From contig NZ_BCUY01000044.1 of assembly GCF_001591465.1 (NCBI RefSeq), positions 1 to 32,814 on the forward strand: a stretch of 32,814 nt of DNA. The letters run 5' to 3'. Within the stretch, counting starts at the first letter, position 1. Every line of letters begins with the position of its first letter. Below, piece by piece: positions 1 to 7,120 of this stretch. Made by a program: the position numbers and the translations under genes. The DNA is from Cytobacillus firmus NBRC 15306 (lineage in GTDB: Bacteria; Bacillota; Bacilli; Bacillales; Cytobacillaceae). Below the pieces are notes generated by a model that made no database searches, was not told where the DNA came from, and saw only the letters and a list, made by a program, of their open reading frames with translations.

Positions 1-71
1 TTTCTATTAAACTGTTAAATGATGAGACTCTATATATTTGCCCAGTAATACCAGAAAAAAACATAAATAAT

Positions 72-102
72 AAAAAATGACGTGCCAGCCAGCACGTCAT
101 TT
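72..102 (-). terminator. Terminator of the first siderophore uptake operon
   Basis: An 11-bp perfect stem (75-85 with 92-102) has a 6-nt loop and is followed on the minus strand by six T residues (72-77). The stop codon of the last permease (97-99) lies inside the stem, so translation ends within the hairpin. Confidence 0.85.
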
Positions 103-1104
103 CTTTAATAATAGATACATAAAATATGGAGCTCCGATAATTGCAACCATAATTCCGGCTGGCAGGCCGTCCGGATCTGCCAGGTTCCGGCCGAGCGTGT
201 CGGCAAATAATAGAAGCCAGCCTCCTAAAAGAATAGCAATCGGAATGAAAAGCTGATTACGAGGTCCGACAAGCGCTTTAGCCATGTGCGGAGCAATTAA
301 GCCGATAAAGGCAATCCCGCCGGTTACAGAAACAGCAGAAGCTGCCAATGCAACGGCTGTAAGCAGAAGGATGATCCGTTCTTTTTCAATGGATACCCCT
401 ATGCCGATGGCGACAGGCTCACTTAAGCTTAATAGATTCAAACGATTTGCCTTATATAAAGTGAATGGAATAAGCACTAGCAGCCAGGGGAGGAGTGCCC
501 AGATGAAAGGCCAATCCGTTCCCCAGATATTCCCTGATAGCCATTTTGCAATGAAATCAACTTTCTCTCTTTCAGCTGAGGAAATCAGGACAATCATTAC
601 ACCTGATAGCGCCATGGAAAACCCGACTCCGACAAGAACCATTTTTACTGGCTGAAGCCCCTCGTCTTTTTTATAGGAAAAAGCATAGATGAGGATAGCG
701 GTAAGCAAAGCGCCGAAAAATGCGCATAACGGCAGCATGTAGATGAAAGTGCCTGCTTCAATAGGGACGAACAGAAAGAAAACGGCGATCGCAACCCCTG
801 CACCTGAATTTATGCCGATGATGCCTGGGTCCGCCAGGTCATTGCGTGTAAGTCCCTGTAAAATCGCACCCGATAGTGCCAGTGCCATGCCGGCTAACAC
901 TGTGATAAATACCCTCGGCAGCCGTATGGAAAATAACACAAACTCCTCTTTAAAAGTTCCCTGTCCCAGGAGGGTCGGGATTAACCGGTCATATGAAAGG
1001 GAGGCATAGCCTAATCCCATTCCTATAACAATGGTAACAATAATTAGTACTGATAAAACTGCCATTAAAATTCGCTGTTTTTTAACTAATTCCGGCTGAA
1101 TCAT
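97..1104 (-). CDS. FecCD-family iron-siderophore ABC permease (second of pair)
   Basis: Integral membrane subunit of an iron(III)-siderophore importer. The 335-aa length is typical of FecCD/BtuC permeases. It has about 10 hydrophobic segments and the family motifs LRLPRVFITVLAGMALALSG near residues 60-80, LADPGIIGINSGAG near 90-105, and GGIAFIGLIAPHMAK near 262-276. It is like FhuG/YfhA of B. subtilis. It overlaps the upstream permease by 4 nt (ATGA, 1101-1104), so the two are translationally coupled and probably form a heterodimer. It is the last gene of the operon ATPase, binding protein, permease, permease. The substrate is inferred to be a siderophore, possibly petrobactin given the asb genes in the same island; the sequence alone does not decide this. 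Confidence 0.93.
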   Translation of the reverse strand: MIQPELVKKQRILMAVLSVLIIVTIVIGMGLGYASLSYDRLIPTLLGQGTFKEEFVLFSIRLPRVFITVLAGMALALSGAILQGLTRNDLADPGIIGINSGAGVAIAVFFLFVPIEAGTFIYMLPLCAFFGALLTAILIYAFSYKKDEGLQPVKMVLVGVGFSMALSGVMIVLISSAEREKVDFIAKWLSGNIWGTDWPFIWALLPWLLVLIPFTLYKANRLNLLSLSEPVAIGIGVSIEKERIILLLTAVALAASAVSVTGGIAFIGLIAPHMAKALVGPRNQLFIPIAILLGGWLLLFADTLGRNLADPDGLPAGIMVAIIGAPYFMYLLLKK

Positions 1105-2111
1105 GAGAACGCCTTACCCCCTTTATGAACAATGAACAGGAAGAAAGGCAGCCCCATTACGGCAATGATGGCCGCAACAGGAGTTTCGTAAGGAGCATTG
1201 ATAGTTCTCCCGAGTGTATCGGCAAGAAGCATAAATGACGCTCCTGTGAGAGCTGACATGGGAAGAATAAAACGATAATCTGTTCCGACTAAAGCACGGA
1301 CGATATGAGGCACCATCAATCCGATAAATGCCATATTGCCGACCAGTGCAACAGCTGCCCCTGCAAGCAGGGTGACTAAGATAAACAGGATGACTTTAAT
1401 CTGAGTTGTATTTTGTCCCAAGCCTACAGCCACTTCTTCATTTAAGCTTAGTATCGTAAGCTGCTTGGAAAGAAAAAGGGATACGAGTATGCCTGCTGAG
1501 ATAACCGGGACAATTATCTGCAGCTGGGCCCAGGATGTGCCGACGAGCCCGCCTGCTGTCCACAGGCTGACATCTTTTGAAATCTTAAAATAGATGCCGG
1601 TCCCTTCAGCTATTGCAAAAAGGAAGGCAGAAACCGCGGCTCCGGCTAAAACGATTCGAATCGGAGAAAAGCCTCCTTTTTTCATGGCGCCAATGCCGAA
1701 AACCATCCCTGCACCGATAGCCGCACCGATGAAACAGGCGGCCAGAATTCCAATGTAGTCTGCTGAAGGGATAAGAACAAGCGTTATGGCAAGGGCAGCA
1801 TTTGCTCCGGCCGTTAATCCGAGCAGGCCTGGATCAGCAAGAGGGTTTCTTGTCATTCCCTGCATGATGGCGCCAGAGATGCTAAATGCTGCTCCGACAA
1901 AAATGGCCGCAATTTCTCGGGGCAGACGTATTTCACGAATGATGGAGATTTTTTCTCCTGAAGCATTGGAGGTTAGTGCAAGCCAAACATCTCTGACCGT
2001 CACATCGGCTGCCCCGAACACACAAGCAGCCACAAACATGCCGGCAAAAATGATGAAGCCTGCCGCAAGTTTATATATAAATGGAATGAAGGGTTGAGCT
2101 TCTTTAGTCAT
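1101..2111 (-). CDS. FecCD-family iron-siderophore ABC permease (first of pair)
   Basis: A 336-aa inner-membrane permease with the FecCD signature: REIRLPREIAAIFVGAAFS, GMTRNPLADPGLLGLTAGAN, GNMAFIGLMVPHIVRALVG and a C-terminal LADTLGRT. It is most like FhuB/YfiZ-type subunits. It lies 99 nt downstream of the binding protein gene and overlaps the next permease by ATGA. Its ribosome binding site is weak (GATGGAAG before the ATG at 2111). Together with the partner permease it should form the translocation pore, powered by the ATPase encoded upstream. The call as siderophore permease is firm at family level; the specific ligand is unknown. Confidence 0.93.
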   Translation of the reverse strand: MTKEAQPFIPFIYKLAAGFIIFAGMFVAACVFGAADVTVRDVWLALTSNASGEKISIIREIRLPREIAAIFVGAAFSISGAIMQGMTRNPLADPGLLGLTAGANAALAITLVLIPSADYIGILAACFIGAAIGAGMVFGIGAMKKGGFSPIRIVLAGAAVSAFLFAIAEGTGIYFKISKDVSLWTAGGLVGTSWAQLQIIVPVISAGILVSLFLSKQLTILSLNEEVAVGLGQNTTQIKVILFILVTLLAGAAVALVGNMAFIGLMVPHIVRALVGTDYRFILPMSALTGASFMLLADTLGRTINAPYETPVAAIIAVMGLPFFLFIVHKGGKAFS

Positions 2112-2210
2112 TGTACTTCCATCTTTCTTCGAGTTTATTTAGCCATTGGGGAACTGTATTTTTAAATAGGAAAGAGGAATTCCTAAAAATTAAGAATCCC
2201 TCCTGCCGTA

Positions 2211-3137
2211 TTAGTTGCCTAAAAATGATTCTTTAAAGAACTCCAGCTGCGCATCAAGTGTGATTGGATCACTGAAGGAAGCGCCATTGCCTTCCATTTC
2301 AAAGACACGATTATTTTTCACAGCAGGAATATTTTTGTACGTATCGGTTTCCTGGAATGAATGATCTGCATCAGAATATTTGCTTATAACAATATAATCT
2401 CCTGCATATTCCGGAAGCACTTCAGCTGAAATGGCATAGTAGCCATCTTTTAAGGCCATTTCCTTAACCTTTTCAGGCATTTTTAAGTCCATTGCCTGAT
2501 AGAGGATTTCAGTTCCGCGAGCCCAGTTATCGCCAAAAACATAAAGCTGTTTGTCGAAGATTTCAAATACAGAAACGGTTGCATCTTCGCCAATTTTTGC
2601 ACGAATGTCTTCCCCTGCTGCTTCAGCGCGCTGTTTGAAGTCAGCTACCCATTTCTTTGCTTCTTCTTCTTTATTAAGCAGCTTGCCGATTTCCTCATGC
2701 TGAGAAAGGTAATCTAATTTACCCCATGTATACGTTACAGTTGGTGCAATTTCCTTAAGTTTATCGTAGTTTTTAACAGTAGATAGGGCAATAATCAAGT
2801 CTGGTTCCAGTTCAATTATTTTTTCAAGGTTATCTTCAGATACTTCTTCAGCATCCTTCAATTGTTCTTCAAAACGAGGATTATTTTTAGACCATGTATC
2901 CACTCCAACGATATTTACGCCTAATTGCATAACATTTCCTGTGAAGCCTGAAAGGAGGACAACTCTCTTAGGATCAGCTGGGACCTCAACCGGTCCAGTT
3001 TCAGATTCATAAGTGATCGTACCGGACTTTTTATCTTCCTTTGGTTCAGACGAGGTTGAATTTTTTTCTTCTGTATTGCCGCAGGCGCTAATTAGCAGAA
3101 GCAGCAAGATCGTAAATGGGATCAAAAGTTTCTTCAT
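2211..3137 (-). CDS. Siderophore-binding lipoprotein (periplasmic-binding-protein family)
   Basis: Extracellular substrate-binding lipoprotein of an iron-siderophore ABC importer, 308 aa. It has a lipoprotein signal peptide (KK followed by a leucine-rich stretch) and lipobox ISAC with the lipidated Cys at residue 19. A charged Ser/Glu/Lys linker follows, then a class III helical-backbone (FecB/TroA-like) fold starting near the EVPADPKRVVLLS stretch. The start at 3137 has a strong ribosome binding site (AAAAGGAG, 3147-3154). The first 50 nt overlap the end of the ATPase gene in another frame, which is unusual. It resembles the YfiY/FeuA-type group. Ligand is not determined; petrobactin, schizokinen-like or xenosiderophores are all possible. 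Confidence 0.92.
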   Translation of the reverse strand: MKKLLIPFTILLLLLISACGNTEEKNSTSSEPKEDKKSGTITYESETGPVEVPADPKRVVLLSGFTGNVMQLGVNIVGVDTWSKNNPRFEEQLKDAEEVSEDNLEKIIELEPDLIIALSTVKNYDKLKEIAPTVTYTWGKLDYLSQHEEIGKLLNKEEEAKKWVADFKQRAEAAGEDIRAKIGEDATVSVFEIFDKQLYVFGDNWARGTEILYQAMDLKMPEKVKEMALKDGYYAISAEVLPEYAGDYIVISKYSDADHSFQETDTYKNIPAVKNNRVFEMEGNGASFSDPITLDAQLEFFKESFLGN

Positions 3138-3933
3138 GTTGATTTTCTCCTTTTAGTAAATTATAAGTTATACACATTGGTTTGTTTGTGCGGGGATCGC
3201 GTCCAATGACTGCATCAATATTGAACACTTTCCTTAAAACATCCTGTGTAATGACTTCCTCATAGCTTCCTGATTTAACAATCTCACCATCTTTTAGTGC
3301 GACGATATGGTCGGCAAAACGGGCTGCCTGGTTTAAATCATGGAGGACCATTACAATGGTGCGCTCCTGTTCCTCGTTCAGCTTTTGAAGAAGTTCGAGA
3401 ACTTCAAGCTGATGTGCCATATCTAAATAGGTGGTTGGTTCATCAAGGAAAATGATATCGGTTTCCTGTGCAAGTGCCATGGCGATCCACACTCTCTGGC
3501 GCTGGCCGCCTGACAGAGCGTCAACAGGGCGGAATTTAAATTCTTTGGTGCCTGTCACTTCAAGTGCCCAGTCGATGACTTCATAATCCTTTTTCGTCAA
3601 TCTTCCGAATCCCTTTTGATAAGGGAAGCGTCCGTATGAGACGAGCTCGCCTACTGTTAAACCGCTTGCACTTTCAGGTGTTTGAGGCAGGATTGCCATC
3701 TTCCTGGCAAGGATTTTCGTATTTTCCTTTGAAATGTTCTCCCCATCTAAGATGACATTGCCTGATTGATGGGAAATGATCCTGGTAATGGCTTTTAAAA
3801 GGGTTGATTTCCCACAGCCATTTGGACCAATAATTGTTGTGATTTTCTTATCGGGAATCTGGACGCTGAGATCTTTTACAATTAGTCGTTCGCTATACCC
3901 AATGTTCAAGCCATCTGTATATAGACGGACCAT
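3088..3933 (-). CDS. FecE/YusV-type siderophore ABC transporter ATPase
   Basis: Cytoplasmic ATPase that drives siderophore uptake, 281 aa. Visible motifs are Walker A GPNGCGKST (residues 36-44), Q-loop Gln84, signature LSGGQRQRVWIAMALAQ from 140, Walker B IIFLDEP (160-166) and an H-loop HDLNQA. These are the hallmarks of the FecE/FhuC/YusV group. It is first in its operon, just behind a promoter with a Fur box. Related proteins, as I recall them, end near the ITYNLL stretch. Here about 20 further residues (GENQHEETFD...) are read through the ribosome binding site and signal-peptide codons of the next gene, suggesting an ancestral stop codon was lost. It is the only such ATPase in the window and may also energise the second permease pair. 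Confidence 0.95.
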   Translation of the reverse strand: MVRLYTDGLNIGYSERLIVKDLSVQIPDKKITTIIGPNGCGKSTLLKAITRIISHQSGNVILDGENISKENTKILARKMAILPQTPESASGLTVGELVSYGRFPYQKGFGRLTKKDYEVIDWALEVTGTKEFKFRPVDALSGGQRQRVWIAMALAQETDIIFLDEPTTYLDMAHQLEVLELLQKLNEEQERTIVMVLHDLNQAARFADHIVALKDGEIVKSGSYEEVITQDVLRKVFNIDAVIGRDPRTNKPMCITYNLLKGENQHEETFDPIYDLAASAN

Positions 3934-3973
3934 TATGTAACCTCCGTTTATGTGAGAATATATTTTAAATAAG

Positions 3974-3988
3974 TGATAATGATTATCA
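3974..3988. promoter_or_regulatory. Fur box of the first uptake operon
   Basis: TGATAATGATTATCA is a perfect 7-1-7 inverted repeat matching the Bacillus Fur consensus. It lies about 10 nt downstream of the inferred transcription start of the leftward ATPase operon, a position suited to iron-dependent repression. Confidence 0.93.
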
Positions 3989-4004
3989 GTGTCGGTTCTT
4001 TTTT

Positions 4005-4033
4005 ACTATAAGTCTAGTTAAGGTATTAGTCAA
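4005..4033 (-). promoter_or_regulatory. Sigma-A promoter of the first uptake operon
   Basis: On the minus strand, -35 TTGACT (4033-4028) and -10 TATAGT (4010-4005) are separated by exactly 17 nt. The expected start is near 3998, followed at once by the Fur box. Confidence 0.8.
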
Positions 4034-4069
4034 CAGTATTTTAAGGAAAAGTACAAAGGGAAATTTTCA

Positions 4070-4098
4070 TTGTCAAAAGAGAAGAAAGGACGTATAGT
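4070..4098 (+). promoter_or_regulatory. Sigma-A promoter of the reductase gene
   Basis: The -35 TTGTCA (4070-4075) and -10 TATAGT (4093-4098) have a 17-nt spacer. The predicted start near 4105 falls inside the Fur box at 4104-4118. It is divergent from the promoter at 4005-4033, with only about 36 nt between the two -35 elements. Confidence 0.78.
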
Positions 4099-4103
4099 TG
4101 AAG

Positions 4104-4118
4104 TGAGAATGATAATCA
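4104..4118. promoter_or_regulatory. Fur box of the reductase gene
   Basis: TGAGAATGATAATCA matches the 7-1-7 Fur consensus at nearly all positions and covers the inferred transcription start of the reductase gene. Confidence 0.87.
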
Positions 4119-4147
4119 ATAATAATTGGTTATAGGAGTGAACGGAT

Positions 4148-5197
4148 ATGAAGCAGATGGAGATTTTTGATGTAACGGTTATAGGGGGAGGTCCGGCTGG
4201 GCTATACTCTGCTTTTTACAGCGGATTAAGGGAGATGAAAACGAAACTGATTGAATTTCAGCCGCAGCTGGGCGGAAAGATCCATGTGTATCCCGAGAAA
4301 ATGATTTGGGATGTCGGCGGGTTGACTCCTACTCCGGGAGCAAAGCTGATTGAACAGCTGGTCGAGCAGGGGCTGACCTTTAATCCGACGGTTGTCCTAA
4401 ATGAAAAGGTGGAATCCATCAGTAAGAATGAACATGGAGTTTTTGTTTTAAAAGGGTCTTCAGGGGAAGAGCATTTTTCAAAAACAGTGATTGTGGCCGT
4501 AGGCAGCGGAATTCTAAAGCCGCAAAAGCTGAAAATTGAAGGCGCAGAGCGCTTTGAGGTCTCCAATTTAAATTACACAGTCAAGTCTCTTGCGCATTTC
4601 AAGGATAAAACAGTGATTGTGTCAGGAGGAGGCAATTCGGCAGTAGACTGGGCCAATGAATTGGAGCCCGTTGCCAGGCAGGTATACATCACTTGCAGAC
4701 GGGATGCGTTAACTGGCCATGAAGCTCAGGTTTCACAGCTGATGAATAGTTCGGTCATCTGCATTAACCATACGTCCATTACCAAATTAATTGCCGGCGG
4801 AAATCACGAGGAAATTGAGCAGGTGGAATTGACCAATTATGAAACGGGCGAGGTTTCATATCTTGCCATCGATGAAGTGGTGATTAATCATGGATATGAG
4901 CAGGATACGGAACTCCTGAAAAATAGCAATTTGAATATTAATATGCTGGAAGATTTCTATATTGCCGGCAATGCAAACAGCGAGACGTCAATAGAAGGGC
5001 TATATGCTGCAGGGGATATTCTTAAGCATGACGGCAAGCTTCACTTAATTGCGGGAGCCTTCCAGGATGCGGCGAATGCAGTCAATAAAGCGAAGCAGTA
5101 CATTGAACCTGATGCAGCCGGGGCAGCGATGGTTTCATCCCATAATGATGTTTTTAAAAAACGGAACCGGGAATTGGTGAAGCAGCTGGTTCGCTAG
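4148..5197 (+). CDS. Type-2 ferredoxin/flavodoxin-NADP reductase (YcgT/YumC/IruO-like)
   Basis: FAD- and NADPH-dependent reductase of the thioredoxin-reductase-like FNR group, 349 aa. An FAD Rossmann motif GGGPAG is at residues 13-18, a second nucleotide motif GGGNSA at 160-165, and a C-terminal AAGDI motif near 285-290. The redox-active CxxC of true thioredoxin reductase is absent, as in type-2 FNRs. B. subtilis YcgT is Fur-regulated, and S. aureus IruO donates electrons to IsdG-type heme oxygenases and reduces some ferric siderophores. Here a Fur box and an IsdG/HmoA-like gene 1.5 kb away support a similar role, releasing iron from siderophore or heme inside the cell. The ATG at 4148 follows GGAGTG at a suitable distance. 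Confidence 0.9.
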   Translation: MKQMEIFDVTVIGGGPAGLYSAFYSGLREMKTKLIEFQPQLGGKIHVYPEKMIWDVGGLTPTPGAKLIEQLVEQGLTFNPTVVLNEKVESISKNEHGVFVLKGSSGEEHFSKTVIVAVGSGILKPQKLKIEGAERFEVSNLNYTVKSLAHFKDKTVIVSGGGNSAVDWANELEPVARQVYITCRRDALTGHEAQVSQLMNSSVICINHTSITKLIAGGNHEEIEQVELTNYETGEVSYLAIDEVVINHGYEQDTELLKNSNLNINMLEDFYIAGNANSETSIEGLYAAGDILKHDGKLHLIAGAFQDAANAVNKAKQYIEPDAAGAAMVSSHNDVFKKRNRELVKQLVR

Positions 5198-5210
5198 GGG
5201 CAAAATGTCC

Positions 5211-5310
5211 AGGCGCACATAAATTTTTTTATCCGCACATAAAACCGGGTTATGCGCACAGAAAAAACTTTATCTGCACACAAAATAAGACTATCCGCAC
5301 ATAAACTAAA
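5211..5310 (+). repeat. Five degenerate 20-21-bp tandem repeats with GCACA core
   Basis: Five units of the form (TATC)CGCACATAAA have GCACA cores at 5215, 5235, 5256, 5276 and 5297. The spacings are 20, 21, 20 and 21 bp, about two helical turns. The array lies between the reductase stop and a bidirectional terminator, so it would be in the reductase mRNA 3' region. Units vary at flanking positions (GGCGCACA, TCCGCACA, TGCGCACA, TCTGCACA, TCCGCACA). No function is evident. Confidence 0.85.
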
Positions 5311-5341
5311 TAATGACCTGAAATTAAGACGAAATAGCAGT

Positions 5342-5376
5342 AAAAAACCGGCCCACACGATGTGAGCGGGTTTTTT
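5342..5376. terminator. Bidirectional terminator between reductase and MFS genes
   Basis: The stem has A-rich and T-rich ends (AAAAAACC with GGTTTTTT) and inner CACA/TGTG pairing around a CGA loop. It is symmetric enough to serve both convergent transcripts. The MFS stop codon (5375-5377) sits at the edge of the T-run. Confidence 0.87.
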
Positions 5377-6589
5377 ACGTACTGATCTTTTCTTTTATCT
5401 GTACTTCTGTCCGAATTTGCTTGAATTTAACAAAGAAAGCAGCTGTCATGACTAAGGATAGAATGCCAAAGATCACGACCATTACCTGGAGTCCAACGGC
5501 ATCCAGCAGGAATCCTGTCAGCAGAAGCACAATTTGGAAAATAACACGATCGAGCATGTTTCGGAAGGAGAAGAATCTTCCGTGGAATTCCTTCGGCACC
5601 CTAGTTTGAAAAATGGTGGCTGCAGTTGGGAAGAAACAGCCAACGGCAAATCCGAATACAAAGAAGGCGGCAATGGATAGAACTGGCACATCTGCAAAGT
5701 ACAGAAGCAGCTGTGAGACGCCAATGACAAATGAGAAGAAAAATAAAATAGCATAAGGCGAACGCTTTTGGCTGATTTGCTTGACGATAAATGCTCCGAG
5801 CATAAAGCCGATTCCTTCTGCAGTATAAATTAACCCTTTAATGGATGAACTGTCCTGAAGCTCGCTGATGTTGATGACCATCAGGTTGAAACCGCCAAGA
5901 AACAGCAGTGGGACCAGAGTTAATATCAGTGTCATGAATACAATGGGGAGGCCTTTAATAATCGGGAAAACCTCCTTGAAACCTCCGCTGCTCCTGGCAG
6001 ACTCTTTTCCTGTGCCTGGCTTTTCCCTTTTTTCCTCGAAGTCCATAAACCAGGTTAATCCGAATAGAGCCAGGTAAGCGACCAGCGATCCGAAATAAAG
6101 CATGGATAATGGCAGAATGACTAACAGAACACCAGCCAATGCTGTACCCAATATCCTCGAAAGGGTGGACACATTCATGTGTACACCATTCAGCTGCAGC
6201 AAATCTTTTTCTGCAACTACAAGAGGGATGGCTGCCTGCAGTGCAGGAAAGTAAAAGGCCGCTGACAATTGAATCATAACCAGGAACAGAACCATCCACC
6301 ACACAGATCCCGTTTGAATAGCAATCAGCATAAAAATAACACTGATGGCCCTGACAAATCCTGCACCGAGCATTACAGTTTTTTTATTCAGCTGGTCTGT
6401 AATTCTGCCGGCAAGGGGGCCGGCTGCAATTCCTGCCAGCAAACCGGATGCAAGAATAAGTGATTTCAGGAAATCAGAAGGAACCTTTTCCTGCATAAAC
6501 TCGAGGTTCCCTATAATGCCAAGCCAAAGGCCCAGCCCTGCTATAAATTCACCAGTTAAAAGAATCCACACATTTTTATTTCTCCACAT
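5375..6589 (-). CDS. MFS transporter, candidate siderophore exporter
   Basis: A 404-aa major facilitator protein with about 12 hydrophobic segments and the loop 2-3 motif AGRITDQLNKKTVMLGAG near residues 58-75. It looks like the EntS/MFS_3 type of drug and metabolite exporters. A divergent Fur box is at 6682-6696, and it lies in the middle of the siderophore island. I therefore infer export of petrobactin or a precursor, by analogy with other siderophore gene clusters that carry an MFS exporter. In B. anthracis petrobactin export has been assigned to an RND protein (ApeX), so this would be a different solution. It could also be an unrelated drug efflux pump. The start at 6589 has only a weak ribosome binding site (GTGAGG). 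Confidence 0.85.
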   Translation of the reverse strand: MWRNKNVWILLTGEFIAGLGLWLGIIGNLEFMQEKVPSDFLKSLILASGLLAGIAAGPLAGRITDQLNKKTVMLGAGFVRAISVIFMLIAIQTGSVWWMVLFLVMIQLSAAFYFPALQAAIPLVVAEKDLLQLNGVHMNVSTLSRILGTALAGVLLVILPLSMLYFGSLVAYLALFGLTWFMDFEEKREKPGTGKESARSSGGFKEVFPIIKGLPIVFMTLILTLVPLLFLGGFNLMVINISELQDSSSIKGLIYTAEGIGFMLGAFIVKQISQKRSPYAILFFFSFVIGVSQLLLYFADVPVLSIAAFFVFGFAVGCFFPTAATIFQTRVPKEFHGRFFSFRNMLDRVIFQIVLLLTGFLLDAVGLQVMVVIFGILSLVMTAAFFVKFKQIRTEVQIKEKIST

Positions 6590-6674
6590 ATAAAGGCCTC
6601 ACAATTTCAGTAAAATTTCGATAATCTAAAGATACTATAAACTTACAAAATAATGAATCTATTTTTTAAAATAG

Positions 6675-6704
6675 TTGAAAATGAAAATCGTTATCAATTA
6701 TAAT
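6675..6704 (+). promoter_or_regulatory. Promoter of the heme monooxygenase gene
   Basis: The -35 TTGAAA (6675-6680) and -10 TATAAT (6699-6704) have an 18-nt spacer. The Fur box occupies the spacer, which would block RNA polymerase when iron is plentiful. Confidence 0.72.
6682..6696. promoter_or_regulatory. Fur box between MFS and heme monooxygenase genes
   Basis: TGAAAATCGTTATCA fits the 7-1-7 Fur pattern with two departures from the consensus arms. It lies in the 144-nt divergent intergenic region and could control both genes. Confidence 0.83.
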
Positions 6705-6733
6705 ATCAAAAAAGAACAGAGGAGGAAATAGGC

Positions 6734-7069
6734 ATGTTTATTCAATTAAAGACAATAATGGTTAAAGAGGGCCATGGGGAAAAAATGGTGGAGCGCTTTG
6801 CCGGAGAAGGAATCATCGAAGAGCAGCCCGGTTTTCTAGATTTAAATGTATTAAAGAAAAAACAGCGCAGCGGAGAGGAAGAAATCATTGTTATGATCCG
6901 CTGGGAATCTGAAGAGGCATGGAAGGCTTGGGAAACAAGCGATGTACATCTTGCTGGCCATCGTGCGAACCGAGGGAAGCCAAAGCCTGAATTTATTATC
7001 GAAAGCCGTCAGGATGTATATCATGTGCTGGGGCAAAAACAATACAGAGAGCCTGCTGAAATCAAATAA
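6734..7069 (+). CDS. HmoA/IsdG-like heme-degrading monooxygenase (ABM domain)
   Basis: Small cytoplasmic antibiotic-biosynthesis-monooxygenase-fold protein of 111 aa, the usual size of IsdG and HmoA. This family cleaves heme to release iron. The segment QPGFLDLNVL (31-40) and the tract WKAWETSDVHLAGHR contain Trp66 and His76, which line up with catalytic Trp67 and His77 of S. aureus IsdG. The third IsdG residue, Asn7, appears as Thr7 here if the N-termini align without a gap. The ribosome binding site AGAGGAGG is excellent. Transcription is probably Fur-repressed. The IruO-like reductase nearby could be its electron donor. The family call is good; heme cleavage by this member is inferred. Confidence 0.88.
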   Translation: MFIQLKTIMVKEGHGEKMVERFAGEGIIEEQPGFLDLNVLKKKQRSGEEEIIVMIRWESEEAWKAWETSDVHLAGHRANRGKPKPEFIIESRQDVYHVLGQKQYREPAEIK

Positions 7070-7073
7070 AGCT

Positions 7074-7112
7074 GAAATGCCCATTCATTAGGGATTGTTG
7101 AATGGGCATTTC
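7074..7112. terminator. Hairpin between convergent heme monooxygenase and permease genes
   Basis: A 14-bp perfect stem (GAAATGCCCATTCA with its complement at 7099-7112) surrounds an 11-nt loop. The T-runs are short on both strands, so it may act as a stabilising or weak bidirectional terminator. Confidence 0.75.
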
Positions 7113-7120
7113 TATTGAAT

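Noticed and set aside
284..655. Open frame on the plus strand opposite the permease gene
   Set aside because: It is a shadow of a GC-balanced membrane protein gene, with no ribosome binding site and low-complexity composition. Similar antisense frames across the window were left out for the same reason.
5211..5310. Possible CRISPR-like array
   Set aside because: Units are only 20-21 bp with a 5-10-bp conserved core, there is no repeat/spacer alternation and no cas genes are nearby.
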